Source of the DNA: Corallococcus caeni
GTDB taxonomy: Bacteria > Myxococcota > Myxococcia > Myxococcales > Myxococcaceae
DNA: 64,000 bases
Reading direction: 5' to 3'
NCBI RefSeq assembly: GCF_036245865.1
Contig: NZ_BTTW01000001.1
Span: forward strand, 186,001-250,000
Shown here: in pieces, positions 1 through 9,583 of the stretch
Layout: every line of letters starts with the position of its first letter
How positions within the stretch are numbered: position 1 is the first letter of the stretch
Program-made: the position numbers and the translations under genes
Notes under the pieces: generated by a model
Database searches by the model: none
Seen by the model: the letters and a program-made list of their open reading frames with translations, nothing else
What the model was told of the DNA's origin: nothing

Positions 1-727
1 CCCGGATGGGTTGGTCAATCAGCCGGGGGATCCAGGCCCGCAGGTCGAAGGGCTCACGGGCGAAGACGTCGTCGAGATACAGCGTCTCGCCCTCCACTCC
101 CGCGAACACCCAGGCCTCCGTTCCCAGTTGGCGCAGCGGCCTCGCGAAGCCATTGGCCACGGGCCAGCTCGCCACCGCCCCGTAGCCCCGCGCGCCGAAG
201 CGCTCCGTGGAAGGAAGTCCCTCGCTGGAGAGCATGGTGAGTCCAGCGCGCACGGCCGCTTCCTCCAGTGAGAGCGTGGGGGCGGGTGTGCCTTCAGGCA
301 CGGCTTCGTAGCTGGCGGAGAACAACGTCTGCATCTGCGGTTGGAACCCGAAGCGCGGGTAGAACTGACGCACCTTGGGGTTGGCGAAGAGCAACACCGG
401 TGCCTCCCCGCACCCGTCCAGCGCTGCGTTCATGACCACCCGTGCCAGTCCCCGTCCACGATGCGACGGCAGGCAGCCCACGGCCCCAAGCTGGTAGGCC
501 GTCACCTCGCGCCCTTCCAGCAGCAGACGCATCCGCATCACGGAGGCATTGGCCACCACGCGGCCGGCCTCCAGCAAAGCGAACGCACGATAGGCGTCGT
601 TCCACTCACCCCATGCGCGCCAACGACGGAAATCCGCGCGGCGGAACACCTGGGGCACATAGTCACAGAACAGCTCCTGCAACCCGGCATCGAACTGCCC
701 GATCTCAGTGACCGCAACGGAGTCCAT
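1..727 (-). CDS. GNAT-family N-acetyltransferase (3' end outside window)
   Basis: I translated this by hand from the ATG at 727. The reading frame stays open for 242 codons to the window edge, so the C-terminus is missing. Around residues 80-100 there is a GNAT core: a beta strand reading YQLGAVGCLPSHRGRG followed by LARVVMNAAL. This matches the R/Q-x-x-G-x-G/A pyrophosphate-binding loop for acetyl-CoA. A later VRQFYPRFGF segment resembles the usual helix 4/strand 5 signature (xFYxxxGF). The N-terminus (MDSVAVTEIG) carries no signal peptide, so the protein should be cytosolic. The acceptor substrate cannot be told. Codon use and GC look native, unlike the gene that follows upstream on the same strand. 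Confidence 0.8.
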   Translation of the reverse strand, partial: MDSVAVTEIGQFDAGLQELFCDYVPQVFRRADFRRWRAWGEWNDAYRAFALLEAGRVVANASVMRMRLLLEGREVTAYQLGAVGCLPSHRGRGLARVVMNAALDGCGEAPVLLFANPKVRQFYPRFGFQPQMQTLFSASYEAVPEGTPAPTLSLEEAAVRAGLTMLSSEGLPSTERFGARGYGAVASWPVANGFARPLRQLGTEAWVFAGVEGETLYLDDVFAREPFDLRAWIPRLIDQPIR

Positions 728-796
728 CACACACCCCCAATCAGATCGAAAGCTCAGTCAACTCCATGGCTGAGCGCACCTCATGACTGCACGAGC

Positions 797-850
797 CCAG
801 TCCCTAGACGAACATGAACGACCGGTGCACGCTGGGGCCGCAGGGGGCAT
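797..850 (-). pseudogene. Decayed copy of the O-antigen ligase C-terminus
   Basis: Read on the minus strand, this stretch encodes PSVHRSFMFV-stop-GLG. The intact ligase gene at 1502-2767 has PSVHLSFMFVWGLG near its end. The Trp codon TGG (1549-1547) corresponds to TAG (806-804) here. At the DNA level about 42 bases align with roughly five mismatches, and weaker similarity continues a little further. I read this as the former 3' end of the ligase gene, or a duplicate of it, separated from the body of the gene by the UDG-like gene and decaying since. It has no start or reading frame of its own. Confidence 0.65.
808..837. repeat. Direct repeat copy A flanking the UDG-like gene
   Basis: These 30 bases match 1551-1580 at 28 of 30 positions in the same orientation. 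The two copies lie 743 bp apart and enclose the low-GC UDG-like gene. Copy A is in the ligase-tail remnant. Confidence 0.75.
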
Positions 851-909
851 GTGTGCAAAGCTCGTGGCTTGTCTCGCCTCGATGCCACCAACCTCCAGCG
901 CAAGCGAAG

Positions 910-1533
910 TCACCGTGCAAGGATTCTTGCCACGGGCACGCGGTAGAACTGAACGAGCTTGCCGGGCGCCCACGTCGCCTGCCAGGCCATCCGGATTTCG
1001 TCGCGCTCGGTGATTGCGTTACGCCGATCTGGGTGACACAAAATGTGATCGTAGGGCCGCGTGCCGGCGTACCAGTGCATCTTCGCCGCCTCTCCGCACA
1101 GCAACACTCGCTCGGCTTTGGCGAGTAACGGCTTATTGATCTCTGCGGCGCTCTTCAAATACGGAGCCTCATCAGCTTCGCGGGCCGACCCATCGAGAAA
1201 ATGGTACGAGAGGTTAATGAAGCCAATGCCAAAATCCACCAAACGCATGAAGCAGTCGGCAGGGGTGGTGAAGCGCGCCTGAAGTGCCTCTGGCGTGAAG
1301 CCGAGGGCCTGCAGCACGATCCCACCGCTGCATGTGTCATCAAACTGCTCGCGCCAACTCCCTTTACAGAAAGGGATGCCGATGGGATCTGTGGGAAACG
1401 GGTCCTTGCCACTGATCAAGAGCTGTAGACGCTCGCAGCTCGTCAGCAACCCCAAGTAGGCTGATGAAAGTGGCACATGACGGATTGACCGCACGCGCTT
1501 TTCACGTTTGGTTTTTTCTTTCGCCATAATCAT
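910..1533 (-). CDS. Divergent uracil-DNA glycosylase-like protein
   Basis: This 207-residue protein keeps the family-1 UDG landmarks in the right order. GKDPFP at 42-47 matches the water-activating GQDPYH loop, with the Asp at 44. Phe55 in GIPF occupies the uracil-stacking position. FINLS (Asn107) matches the uracil-reading LLLN strand. VLLCGEAAK at 143-151 matches the LLWGxxAQ strand, and CHPDR (His167) matches the HPSPLS loop. The assignment rests on motif order and spacing, because overall identity to known UDGs looks low. Lys/Gln, Phe/Tyr and Asp/Ser changes in the motifs suggest altered specificity. GC is clearly lower than the neighbours (one 60-base line is about 48%), pointing to recent acquisition. 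The start may be ATG 1533 or ATG 1527 (MAKEK); the first overlaps the end of the ligase gene by 32 bp. Confidence 0.6.
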   Translation of the reverse strand: MIMAKEKTKREKRVRSIRHVPLSSAYLGLLTSCERLQLLISGKDPFPTDPIGIPFCKGSWREQFDDTCSGGIVLQALGFTPEALQARFTTPADCFMRLVDFGIGFINLSYHFLDGSAREADEAPYLKSAAEINKPLLAKAERVLLCGEAAKMHWYAGTRPYDHILCHPDRRNAITERDEIRMAWQATWAPGKLVQFYRVPVARILAR

Positions 1534-2767
1534 TCAATCCCAGCCCCCACACGAACATGAATGACAGGTGCACGCTGGGGTGGAACGGCAGGTAGTGCAC
1601 CAGGGCCAGGACGTGGAAGCCCACGAAGGACAGCAGGGCTCCCGTGGCCGGGATGGAACCTGCCCGGTGCCTTCGCACCAGCGCCCTCGCGAGCAGTGCG
1701 TGCATCGTCGCCAGCAACACCAGCCCCACGAGCCCCGTCTCCGCCCAGGCCGTCAGCCAGATATTGTGTGAGTCCGTGGCCAGCAGGTCAGTGATGCCCG
1801 TCTCCGCCTGCGTCGCCAGGGCCGCGGGTTTGTGATTGCCGAAGCCCACGCCCACCAACGGATGCTCGCGCACCAGGCGCCAGCCCACGGACATCGCCAG
1901 CGAGCGCTCTCCGCTGCCGAAGAGGTTGTCCACCGCCTTGCCGAACCGCTCCCGCCACGCGGGCGTCAGCAGGACCGCGACCACCAGCGCCACCGCCACC
2001 CCGAGCCCGGCCTTCCTCGCCGTCCCTCGCAGCAACAGCAGCAGCGCCAACACACACACGCCCAGCGCCGCTCCCAACGCCGCTCGCGCGAAGGCGGCGT
2101 AGATGGACAGCAGCAGCCCCAGCACCATCACGCCCGCCAGCACCCGCCGCCGTGTCACCTTCGAGCGGCCAATCACCGCCAGCGCAGGGCCCAGCACGGC
2201 AATCGCTCCGTGCGCGAACCTCAGCCGGTGGAAGAAGAAGCCCCCCGCCGCGTACCTCGGGTGCTCCTCCGTCCCGAAGTTCTCGTGCAGTCGCGACAGG
2301 TTCAGCTTCGTGAACTTCGGCGGCTCCCAGGGCCACGGCACCCGGTGCTGGAACAAGCCCAGGGCCGCCGCCGCGAGCCAGCCTCCCGCGATGAGGCCTC
2401 CCAGCATCAGCCACGGCACCCCCAGCGTCCCGATGCACGCGACCGCCGCTCCCGCCACCGTGTCCAGCGCCTGGCCGTACCTCGCGCCCCTCGGCCACTT
2501 CGCCGCGGCCCCTGTCATCAGCGCGACCGCTGGGGAGAGGAGCTGCCAGACACACAGGGCGACGCTCGCCAGCACGAACGCCCTGACGTCCTTCTCCAGC
2601 CTCAGCCGCTTCGTCACCGCCAGCGCCAGGGCCAGCGCCGTGGCCAGGATGGCTCCCGCCTGGAGCACCGCCTCCGCCAGCACCAGGCCCACCGCGTAGA
2701 GCCCCAACACCGCGGCGACCGCCGTCCGCCAGCGCCCTGCCTCGACCGTCTTGGTATCCGTGACCAT
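1502..2767 (-). CDS. O-antigen ligase/polymerase family membrane protein
   Basis: This is a 421-residue polytopic inner-membrane protein with roughly ten to twelve hydrophobic segments. Between about residues 320 and 375 it has the Wzy_C-type signature: REHPLVGVGFGNHK, then DSHNIWLTAWAETG and LVGLVLL. This HPL-G-G-GN...HN...E-GLVG pattern belongs to O-antigen ligases (WaaL), polymerases (Wzy) and related exopolysaccharide enzymes, which join undecaprenyl-linked glycans on the periplasmic face. The sequence cannot separate ligase from polymerase. The chosen start is the ATG giving MVTDTKTVEAG; longer forms run into the divergent promoter region. The last ten residues (NDYGERKNQT) follow the point where homology to the decayed copy at 797-850 stops, so the native C-terminus has probably been replaced. 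Confidence 0.8.
   Translation of the reverse strand: MVTDTKTVEAGRWRTAVAAVLGLYAVGLVLAEAVLQAGAILATALALALAVTKRLRLEKDVRAFVLASVALCVWQLLSPAVALMTGAAAKWPRGARYGQALDTVAGAAVACIGTLGVPWLMLGGLIAGGWLAAAALGLFQHRVPWPWEPPKFTKLNLSRLHENFGTEEHPRYAAGGFFFHRLRFAHGAIAVLGPALAVIGRSKVTRRRVLAGVMVLGLLLSIYAAFARAALGAALGVCVLALLLLLRGTARKAGLGVAVALVVAVLLTPAWRERFGKAVDNLFGSGERSLAMSVGWRLVREHPLVGVGFGNHKPAALATQAETGITDLLATDSHNIWLTAWAETGLVGLVLLATMHALLARALVRRHRAGSIPATGALLSFVGFHVLALVHYLPFHPSVHLSFMFVWGLGLNDYGERKNQT
1551..1580. repeat. Direct repeat copy B, inside the ligase 3' end
   Basis: Partner of 808-837 (28 of 30 bases identical). This copy is in the intact coding sequence, encoding the PSVHLSFMF segment of the ligase. Confidence 0.75.
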
Positions 2768-2930
2768 GCCGTGCGCGCCGGACCCTATCCCACCTCGCTC
2801 TCCCCTGCCCTTCCTGACTGGACCTGGAATCTCCGGCGATGGCGCCCATCGCGACATTTCACGCGCTTGACGTTGGCGGTCCGGACGGGCACGCGTTACC
2901 CAGCGTCCCTTCCCGGGGCCCCCTTCCGCC

Positions 2931-4400
2931 ATGCGCACCACCCACCGACCCTTCACCACCCTGGCTCTGGCGCTGTGCCTCTTCGTGGCCGCGCTGGAGA
3001 TGACCGTCGTCTCCACCGCCATGCCCACGGTGGTCAGCGACCTGGGCGGCATCCAGCACTACGCGTGGGTCTTCACCGCGTACATGCTGTCGTCCACCAT
3101 CACCGTGCCCATCTACGGGAAGCTCGCCGACCTCTACGGCCGCAAGCCCGTCATCCTCTTCGGCACCACCCTGTTCCTGCTGTCCTCCATCGCGTGCGGG
3201 CTCTCCACGTCGATGAACATGCTGATCGCCTTCCGCGTCCTCCAGGGCCTGGGCGCGGGCGCCATGCAGCCCATCGCCATCACCATCATCGGGGACATCT
3301 ACACGCTGGAGCAGCGCGGGAAGGTCCAGGGCGCGTTCAGCGCCGTGTGGGGCATCGCCGGCCTCGCGGGCCCGCTCACCGGTGGCCTCATCGTGAAGTA
3401 CCTCACCTGGCACTGGATCTTCTTCATCAACATCCCCATCGGCATCGCGTCCATGGCGCTGCTCGTCGCGTTCTTCCACGAGCAGCTCCAGGCCAAGGCC
3501 CGCCCGCGGCTTGACTACGCGGGCGCGGCGCTCCTGTCCTCGGGCGTCGTGGCGCTGCTGTTCGGGGTGCAGGGCTCGGGGCGGTCGCTGCTCGGCCTTC
3601 CAATCGCCGCCGTGCTGCTCACCGGCTTCGTGTTCGTGGAGCTTCGCGCCGCCGAGCCCATCATCCCGATGAGCATCTTCAAGATTCCCACCATCGCCAT
3701 CTCGAACGTGGCCGGCGCCCTCTTCTCCGCCGCCCAGTTCGGCGCGACCACCTACGTGCCCCTGTACGTGCAGGGCGTGCTCGGCGGTTCGGCCACCATG
3801 GCGGGCGGGATGATCACCCCGATGATCGTCGGCTGGCCGCTGGCGAGCCTCATCGGCGGCAAGATCATGGTCCGCACCGGGTTCCGGCCCCTCATCGTCG
3901 GTGGCCTGGGACTGGCGACGATTGGCACCGCGCTGATGGCGTTCCTGCTCAAGCCGGGGGCGTCCATGCTCGTGCCGGAGATCGCCATGGGGTTGTTTGG
4001 CGTTGGCCTGGGCTTCGCCGCCATGGCGACCATGGTCGCCGTGCAGACCACCGTGGGCTGGGAGCTTCGCGGCGTGGCCACGGCCAGCAACATGTTCTTC
4101 CGGACCATCGGCGGCTCGCTGGGCGTGGGCCTCATGGGCGGCGTGCTGGTGTCGCAGCTCATGAAGGATCCGAACGTCCCCGTGAGCGCCGCCGCGGAGC
4201 TGCTCGGGCCCGAGCACGGGCGCGGGCTGGCGCCCGCCATCCTCGAATCGCTCGGCGGCGCGCTGAACACGGGGCTGTCCATCAACTTCTGGATCATGTG
4301 CGCGGCGATGATCGCCGCGTTCGTCGCGGGCCTGTTCTTCCCCAAGGTGAAGCGCGTCACCACGCCGGTGAATCTGTCCGACGTCACCGCCTCTCACTGA
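2931..4400 (+). CDS. MFS drug exporter, DHA2/EmrB type
   Basis: This 489-residue protein has about 14 membrane helices, as expected for the DHA2 (EmrB/QacA) proton-antiport family. The first helix carries TVVSTAMPTVVSDL, typical of this family. Loop 2-3 has motif A (GKLADLYGRKPV), and the fifth helix has the antiporter motif C (GIAGLAGPLTGG). It should export hydrophobic or amphipathic compounds across the inner membrane; the substrate is unknown. The ATG at 2931 starts directly at the hydrophobic N-terminus, and no clear Shine-Dalgarno site precedes it. It diverges from the ligase gene (163 bp between starts). Its 3' end overlaps the convergent ELWxxDGT gene by 17 bp. Confidence 0.9.
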   Translation: MRTTHRPFTTLALALCLFVAALEMTVVSTAMPTVVSDLGGIQHYAWVFTAYMLSSTITVPIYGKLADLYGRKPVILFGTTLFLLSSIACGLSTSMNMLIAFRVLQGLGAGAMQPIAITIIGDIYTLEQRGKVQGAFSAVWGIAGLAGPLTGGLIVKYLTWHWIFFINIPIGIASMALLVAFFHEQLQAKARPRLDYAGAALLSSGVVALLFGVQGSGRSLLGLPIAAVLLTGFVFVELRAAEPIIPMSIFKIPTIAISNVAGALFSAAQFGATTYVPLYVQGVLGGSATMAGGMITPMIVGWPLASLIGGKIMVRTGFRPLIVGGLGLATIGTALMAFLLKPGASMLVPEIAMGLFGVGLGFAAMATMVAVQTTVGWELRGVATASNMFFRTIGGSLGVGLMGGVLVSQLMKDPNVPVSAAAELLGPEHGRGLAPAILESLGGALNTGLSINFWIMCAAMIAAFVAGLFFPKVKRVTTPVNLSDVTASH

Positions 4401-5853
4401 GCGGCGTGCAGGTCACGTTGACGGGCACGGACCACAGCGCGTCCCCGTGGACGCCGGAGTACGCCCGGAAGAAGATCGTGTTGCCAGCGCGCGTGAACTC
4501 CTCGGGCGTGTTCCCCCCCGGGCTGGACGTGGTGACGGTGCCCGTGCCCGCGGGCGTCCCGTTCGTGACCTGGGGCAGGATGCCATCGCCCCCGTCCCCC
4601 GAGCTGAAGAGCAGCGTGCCGCCGCCCGTGTTGAACAGGGGCGAGCTGCGCACGTCCGACGTGATGAGCCGCTGGCTGAGCTGCAGCGTCCCCTCCTCGG
4701 TGCCGTTCGTCACCCACAGGCTGACCTGACGGGCCGCGGGGCCCGGCGAGCTGATCCGCTCGGAGAAGTAGACTCTGCCGCCCGCCTCCTGCGAATCCTG
4801 GACGGAGGGGTCGTTGGAGAGCTGGCCCTGGAAGGGGTTGGGCAGCGTCGTCACCGTCGCCTTGCCGCCTCCCGCCAGCGACAGGCGGTACAGCTTCAGG
4901 TGCTCGTTGTCCGCGGTGCGCGCGGCCACGACGACGTACGGGCCCGTCGATCCCAACAACTGCACCACCTTGCCGAAGGTCTCCAGGCGCACGGTGCCCG
5001 CCGCCGTGCCGTTCGTCCGCCACACCTCCGTGTTGTTTCCCTCGTCGAGCAGCGTGAACAGCCCCTGGCCGGTGTAGCTGAGCCGCGCCGCCGTCACGGG
5101 CGGCTGGCCCGCGTCCAGGCGCTTGACGACCTGGGTTCCCGCCGCGGTGCCATCCGTCCTCCACAGGCGCGTGCCGTGGACCGCGTCCTGGAGGAAGAAC
5201 AGCAGCGCGCCGTCCGTCCGCAACGTGGGAGAAGCCATCGACTCCTCGGGGCCGAAGGCCACCACCCGGCGCGTCCCCGCGTCCGTGCCGTTCGAGCGCC
5301 ACAGCTCCATCCCGCTCGCCGTCGCGCGGAAGAAGCTCAGCTCGCCCCCCAGGGAGGTGAGATTCGACAGGGAGGAGCCCTCGATGCCCGGCGTGATGTC
5401 CTTCACCAGCCGCGTCCCCACCGCCGTCCCGTCCGTCACCCACAGCTCCGAGCCAACCACCGGGTCGTTCATCGTGAAGAAGAGGCGCGAGCCCACGGCG
5501 GTGAAGGAGCCGAAGTCGCGGAAGGTCAGCCCTTCGACAGGGAACACCTTGAACGGCACGGTGCCCGCCGTCGTGCCGTCACTGCGCCACAGGGCCGCCG
5601 GCCCCTGGTAGGGGTCCGCGGAGAAGTACAGCGTGCCCTGCACGTTCGTCAGCCCCGTGGGAATCGGACGGAACGGTGAAGGCAGGGGCGCGTCAGGCGG
5701 GAGGATGTCCTTCACCTTGGTGGCCGCCAGCGCGGGCGTGCAAGCCTGGGCCTGGACCTCCCGCTCCTCCACCGCTGGCGCCTCCGGGTCCTGCACCCCG
5801 CCACAGCCCCACAGTCCCAGCACCGCAAGGACATACGCGAATCCCAAGCGCAT
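4384..5853 (-). CDS. ELWxxDGT-repeat lipoprotein
   Basis: This 489-residue lipoprotein begins MRLGFAYVLAVLGLWGCG: a lipoprotein signal peptide with the lipidation Cys after LWG. It then carries about seven copies of the ELWxxDGTxxGT repeat, for example ELWVTDGTAVGT, ELWRSNGTDAGT, LWRTDGTAAGT and EVWRTNGTAAGT. Such repeats are thought to build a beta-propeller-like surface domain and are abundant in myxobacteria; their function is unknown. I chose the ATG at 5853 because AAGGAG (5866-5861) sits just upstream at good spacing, while the longer frame to 5877 would place charged residues before the signal peptide. The gene ends inside the convergent MFS gene. Confidence 0.85.
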   Translation of the reverse strand: MRLGFAYVLAVLGLWGCGGVQDPEAPAVEEREVQAQACTPALAATKVKDILPPDAPLPSPFRPIPTGLTNVQGTLYFSADPYQGPAALWRSDGTTAGTVPFKVFPVEGLTFRDFGSFTAVGSRLFFTMNDPVVGSELWVTDGTAVGTRLVKDITPGIEGSSLSNLTSLGGELSFFRATASGMELWRSNGTDAGTRRVVAFGPEESMASPTLRTDGALLFFLQDAVHGTRLWRTDGTAAGTQVVKRLDAGQPPVTAARLSYTGQGLFTLLDEGNNTEVWRTNGTAAGTVRLETFGKVVQLLGSTGPYVVVAARTADNEHLKLYRLSLAGGGKATVTTLPNPFQGQLSNDPSVQDSQEAGGRVYFSERISSPGPAARQVSLWVTNGTEEGTLQLSQRLITSDVRSSPLFNTGGGTLLFSSGDGGDGILPQVTNGTPAGTGTVTTSSPGGNTPEEFTRAGNTIFFRAYSGVHGDALWSVPVNVTCTPLSERR

Positions 5854-6044
5854 CACCCAACTCCTTGTCATTGCCAATCAAGGAACGGTGGGACGCGAGC
5901 CGCAGTTGCGCCAACGGACGCGGGCCCCAGGGCCCTGTCGGAAAACCGACGCGCTTGTCTTTTTGCTCCAAGGCCATTGCGTGGCGTGGGGGGCTGGAGT
6001 GTGGTCCGCCCCGGAGGCACACCCTTCAGCTCGGGAGATGAAAG

Positions 6045-8405
6045 ATGGCGGGTCCGCTGAGTGACGAGGAGCTGCAGAAGATCGACGCCTACTGGCGCGC
6101 GGCGAACTACCTGTCCGTCGGGCAGATCTACCTCAAGGACAACCCGCTGCTGGAGCGGCCCCTCACGCGCGAGGACATCAAGCCGCGCCTGCTGGGCCAC
6201 TTCGGCACCACGCCCGGCCTCAACTTCATCTACGTCCACCTGAACCGCATCATCCGGAACCACCGGGCCAACATGATGTATGTCATTGGGCCCGGTCACG
6301 GCGCGCCCGGCATCATCGCCAACACGTTCCTCGAAGGCTCCTACACGGAGCTGTACCCCAACATCGAGCGCAACCGCGACGGCATGAAGCGCCTGTTCCG
6401 CCAGTTCTCCTGGCCCTACGGCGTGCCCAGCCACGACGCGCCGGAGGTCCCCGGCTCCATCAGCGAGGGCGGCGAGCTGGGCTACTCGCTGCTGCACGCG
6501 TACGGCGCCGTGCTGGACAACCCGGACCTCATCGTCCCCTGCGTCGTCGGAGACGGCGAGGCGGAGACTGGCGCGCTCGCCGCGAGCTGGCACTCCAACA
6601 AGTTCATCAACCCCATCACCGACGGCGCGGTGCTGCCCATCCTGCACCTCAACGGGTACAAGATCGCCAACCCCACGGTGCTCGCGCGCATCGACCCCGA
6701 CGAGCTGGAGTCCCTCTTCAAGGGCTACGGCTACAAGCCCTACGTCCTGGAGGGCGACGACCCGAAGGACATGCACCAGCGGATGGCGGAGGTGCTCGAC
6801 ACCCTCTACGCCGAGATCCAGCGCATCCAGCGCCACGCTCGCGAGAAGAACGACCCCACACGCCCGCGCTGGCCCATGCTCGTGCTGCGCACGCCCAAGG
6901 GGTGGACAGGCCCGAAGGTGGTGGACGGCAAGCCGGTGGAGGGCACCTGGCGCGCCCACCAGGTGCCGCTGGAGGAGGTGCGCGACAACCCCGAGCACCT
7001 GAAGATCCTGGAGGCGTGGCTCCACGGCTACCGCCCCCGCGAGCTGTTCGACGCGAACGGCACCTTCCGCGAGGAGCTGGCGGACATCGCGCCCAAGGGC
7101 CGGCTGCGCATGGGCGTCAACGTGCACTCGAACGGTGGCCAGCTGCTGGTGCCGCTCGTGCTGCCGGCCTTCCGTGACTACGCCATCGACCCGGGCGTCC
7201 CAGGCTCGAAGCAGGTCAGCGCCACCAGGGTGCTGGGCGGCTACCTGCGGGACGTGATGCGCAACAACCTGGCGGCGAAGAACTTCCGCATGTTCGCTCC
7301 GGACGAGAACGCGTCCAACCGGCTCCAGGACGTCTACGCCGTCAGCGGCAAGAGCTGGGACGCGAAGCTGGAGGCCACGGACGAGAACCTCTCCGTCGAC
7401 GGCCGCGTGATGGAGGTCCTGAGCGAGCACCTCTGCCAGGGCTGGCTGGAGGGCTACCTGCTCACCGGACGCCACGGCTTCTTCTCCTGCTACGAGGCGT
7501 TCATCCACATCATCGATTCGATGTTCAACCAGCACGCCAAGTGGATCAAAAGCGCCCGGGAGCTGCCGTGGCGCAAGCCCATCGCGTCGCTGAACTACCT
7601 GCTCAGCTCGCACGTGTGGCGGCAGGACCACAACGGGTTCTCCCACCAGGACCCGGGCTTCATCGACCACGTGGCCAACAAGAAGGCGGACACGGTGCGC
7701 ATCTACCTGCCGCCGGACGCGAACACGCTGCTGTCGGTGACGGACCACTGCCTGCGCTCGAAGAACTACGTGAACCTCATCATCGCGGGGAAGCAGCCCT
7801 CGCCGGTGTGGCTGGACATGCCGAGCGCCGTGCGCCACTGCTCGGCGGGCATCGGCACATGGGACTGGGCCGGCAATGACGACGGCGACCCGGACGTGGT
7901 GATGGCGTGCGCGGGGGACGTGCCCACCCTGGAGACGATGGCCGCGGTGACGCTGCTGCGCGAATGGGCCCCGGAGCTCAAGGTGCGCGTCGTCAACGTG
8001 GTGGACGTGTTCACGCTCGCGCCCGTGAACGTCCATCCGCATGGGCTCAACGAGGAGGACTTCAACCGCCTGTTCACCACGGACAAGCCCGTGGTGTTCG
8101 CGTTCCACGGCTACCCGACGCTCGTGCACAAGCTCACGTACAACCGGGCCAACCACGCCAACATCCACGTGCACGGATTCAAGGAAGAGGGCACCACGAC
8201 GACGCCGTTCGACATGACGGTGCTCAACGACATGGACCGCTTCACCCTGGCGCTGGATGCCATCCGGCACGCGAAGGCCGCGCGGCACCTGGTGGACGAC
8301 GCGGAGCAGCGCTTCAGCGAAGTGCGCCAGCGGCACAAGCTCTACGTGTCGGAGCACGGCGAGGACATGCCCGAGGTGGCTGACTGGAAGTGGAGCGCGC
8401 GATGA
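6045..8405 (+). CDS. xfp: Xylulose-5-phosphate/fructose-6-phosphate phosphoketolase
   Basis: This 786-residue enzyme is within the normal size range for phosphoketolases. It is thiamine-diphosphate dependent and cleaves xylulose-5-P (and usually fructose-6-P) with phosphate to acetyl-phosphate and a shorter sugar phosphate. Visible family markers are the N-terminal [15 protein letters not shown], the GPGHGAPG loop, the ThDP/Mg site [11 protein letters not shown] and the C-terminal [13 protein letters not shown] segment. The start has GGGAG seven bases upstream. The stop overlaps the start of ackA (ATGA), so the two are translationally coupled. The pair converts acetyl-phosphate to acetate and ATP. 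Confidence 0.95.
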   Translation: MAGPLSDEELQKIDAYWRAANYLSVGQIYLKDNPLLERPLTREDIKPRLLGHFGTTPGLNFIYVHLNRIIRNHRANMMYVIGPGHGAPGIIANTFLEGSYTELYPNIERNRDGMKRLFRQFSWPYGVPSHDAPEVPGSISEGGELGYSLLHAYGAVLDNPDLIVPCVVGDGEAETGALAASWHSNKFINPITDGAVLPILHLNGYKIANPTVLARIDPDELESLFKGYGYKPYVLEGDDPKDMHQRMAEVLDTLYAEIQRIQRHAREKNDPTRPRWPMLVLRTPKGWTGPKVVDGKPVEGTWRAHQVPLEEVRDNPEHLKILEAWLHGYRPRELFDANGTFREELADIAPKGRLRMGVNVHSNGGQLLVPLVLPAFRDYAIDPGVPGSKQVSATRVLGGYLRDVMRNNLAAKNFRMFAPDENASNRLQDVYAVSGKSWDAKLEATDENLSVDGRVMEVLSEHLCQGWLEGYLLTGRHGFFSCYEAFIHIIDSMFNQHAKWIKSARELPWRKPIASLNYLLSSHVWRQDHNGFSHQDPGFIDHVANKKADTVRIYLPPDANTLLSVTDHCLRSKNYVNLIIAGKQPSPVWLDMPSAVRHCSAGIGTWDWAGNDDGDPDVVMACAGDVPTLETMAAVTLLREWAPELKVRVVNVVDVFTLAPVNVHPHGLNEEDFNRLFTTDKPVVFAFHGYPTLVHKLTYNRANHANIHVHGFKEEGTTTTPFDMTVLNDMDRFTLALDAIRHAKAARHLVDDAEQRFSEVRQRHKLYVSEHGEDMPEVADWKWSAR

Positions 8406-9577
8406 GCGACCCGGGCGCGGTGCTGGTCATCAACAGCGGCTCCTCGTCGCTGAAGTTCGGCCTCTATGTCGAGCAGGACGGCCAGGAGGCAGTGTGGCTC
8501 AAGGGCAGCGTGAGCCCCATTGGCGCGGAGCAGGCCCGGCTCGTCGTGAAGGACGGCGCGGGGAAGCAGGTGCGCGCGGTGGACGTGCGGCATCCGTCGC
8601 AGGAGGACGCCCTCCGCGAGGCCGTGCGGCACCTGAGCGAGCTGGGCGGCTCGCGGCCCCTGGCCATCGGGCACCGGGTGGTGCATGGCGGTCCCCACCT
8701 GCGCCAGCACCAGGCGCTGACGCCGGAGGTGATGAAGGCGCTGGAGGCGGCGACGCACTTCGCGCCGCTGCACATCCCCGCCGCGCTCCAGCTCATCCGG
8801 GCCGCGGAGCGGCAGTGTCCGGGCCTGCCGCAGTTCGTCTGCTTCGACACGGCCTTCCACGCGACGATGCCGGAGGTCGCTTCGACATTCCCCCTGCCCC
8901 GCTCCGTGCGCGACCAGGGCGTGCAGCGGTATGGCTTCCATGGCCTGTCGTATGAGTCCATCGTCGCGAGGCTCGCGCCCCAGGTGCCCGCTCGCACCGT
9001 GGTGGCGCACCTGGGCAACGGCGCGAGCCTCGTGGCGCTCGACCACGGGCGCTCCGTCGATACGTCCATGGGCTTCACGCCCACGGGCGGCGTCCCCAGC
9101 GGAACGCGCACCGGCGACCTGGATCCGGGCGTGTTGCTGTTCCTGATGCGCACGGACGGGCTGGGCGCGGAGGCGCTGGAGGCGCTGGTGAACAAGGACT
9201 CCGGGCTCCGGGGCCTGTCGGAGGGGACCAGCGACATGCAGGCCCTCACGCGCGACGCGGAGGCGGGCAGCGCGGCGGCGGCCCTGGCGGTGGACGTCTT
9301 CACGCGCGGAATCGCGAAGACGGTGGGCGCCTACGCGGCGGTGCTCGGCGGACTGGACCTGCTCGTGTTCACGGGCGGCATCGGGGAGAACAGCGCGCGG
9401 GTGCGCCAGGGCGTCTGCGCGACGCTCGGCCACCTGGGCATCCGGCTGGAGGCCCAGCGCAATGAGGCGAGCGCGGAGCTCATCACGGCCGATGCGGCGT
9501 CATGTCCCGTGCGCGTGCTGCCCAGCGATGAAGAGGTGCAGATTGCCCGTCACACGCGGCGGCTGCTCCGCGGGTGA
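8402..9577 (+). CDS. ackA: Acetate kinase
   Basis: This is a 391-residue ASKHA-fold kinase catalysing acetyl-phosphate + ADP to acetate + ATP. It has the N-terminal phosphate-1 motif [21 protein letters not shown], the catalytic segment HLGNGASL followed by [13 protein letters not shown], and FTGGIGENS for adenosine binding. I use the ATG at 8402, which overlaps the xfp stop as ATGA and starts the protein [11 protein letters not shown]; an in-frame start at 8390 lies inside xfp and is less likely. The short gap to the convergent lptG stop (9584) shows no terminator hairpin. Confidence 0.95.
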   Translation: MSDPGAVLVINSGSSSLKFGLYVEQDGQEAVWLKGSVSPIGAEQARLVVKDGAGKQVRAVDVRHPSQEDALREAVRHLSELGGSRPLAIGHRVVHGGPHLRQHQALTPEVMKALEAATHFAPLHIPAALQLIRAAERQCPGLPQFVCFDTAFHATMPEVASTFPLPRSVRDQGVQRYGFHGLSYESIVARLAPQVPARTVVAHLGNGASLVALDHGRSVDTSMGFTPTGGVPSGTRTGDLDPGVLLFLMRTDGLGAEALEALVNKDSGLRGLSEGTSDMQALTRDAEAGSAAAALAVDVFTRGIAKTVGAYAAVLGGLDLLVFTGGIGENSARVRQGVCATLGHLGIRLEAQRNEASAELITADAASCPVRVLPSDEEVQIARHTRRLLRG

Positions 9578-9583
9578 AGCCCC

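Noticed and set aside
5868-8357. 829-codon minus-strand frame opposite xfp
   Set aside because: xfp is certain from its motifs; the antisense protein is His/Val/Arg-rich without known segments.
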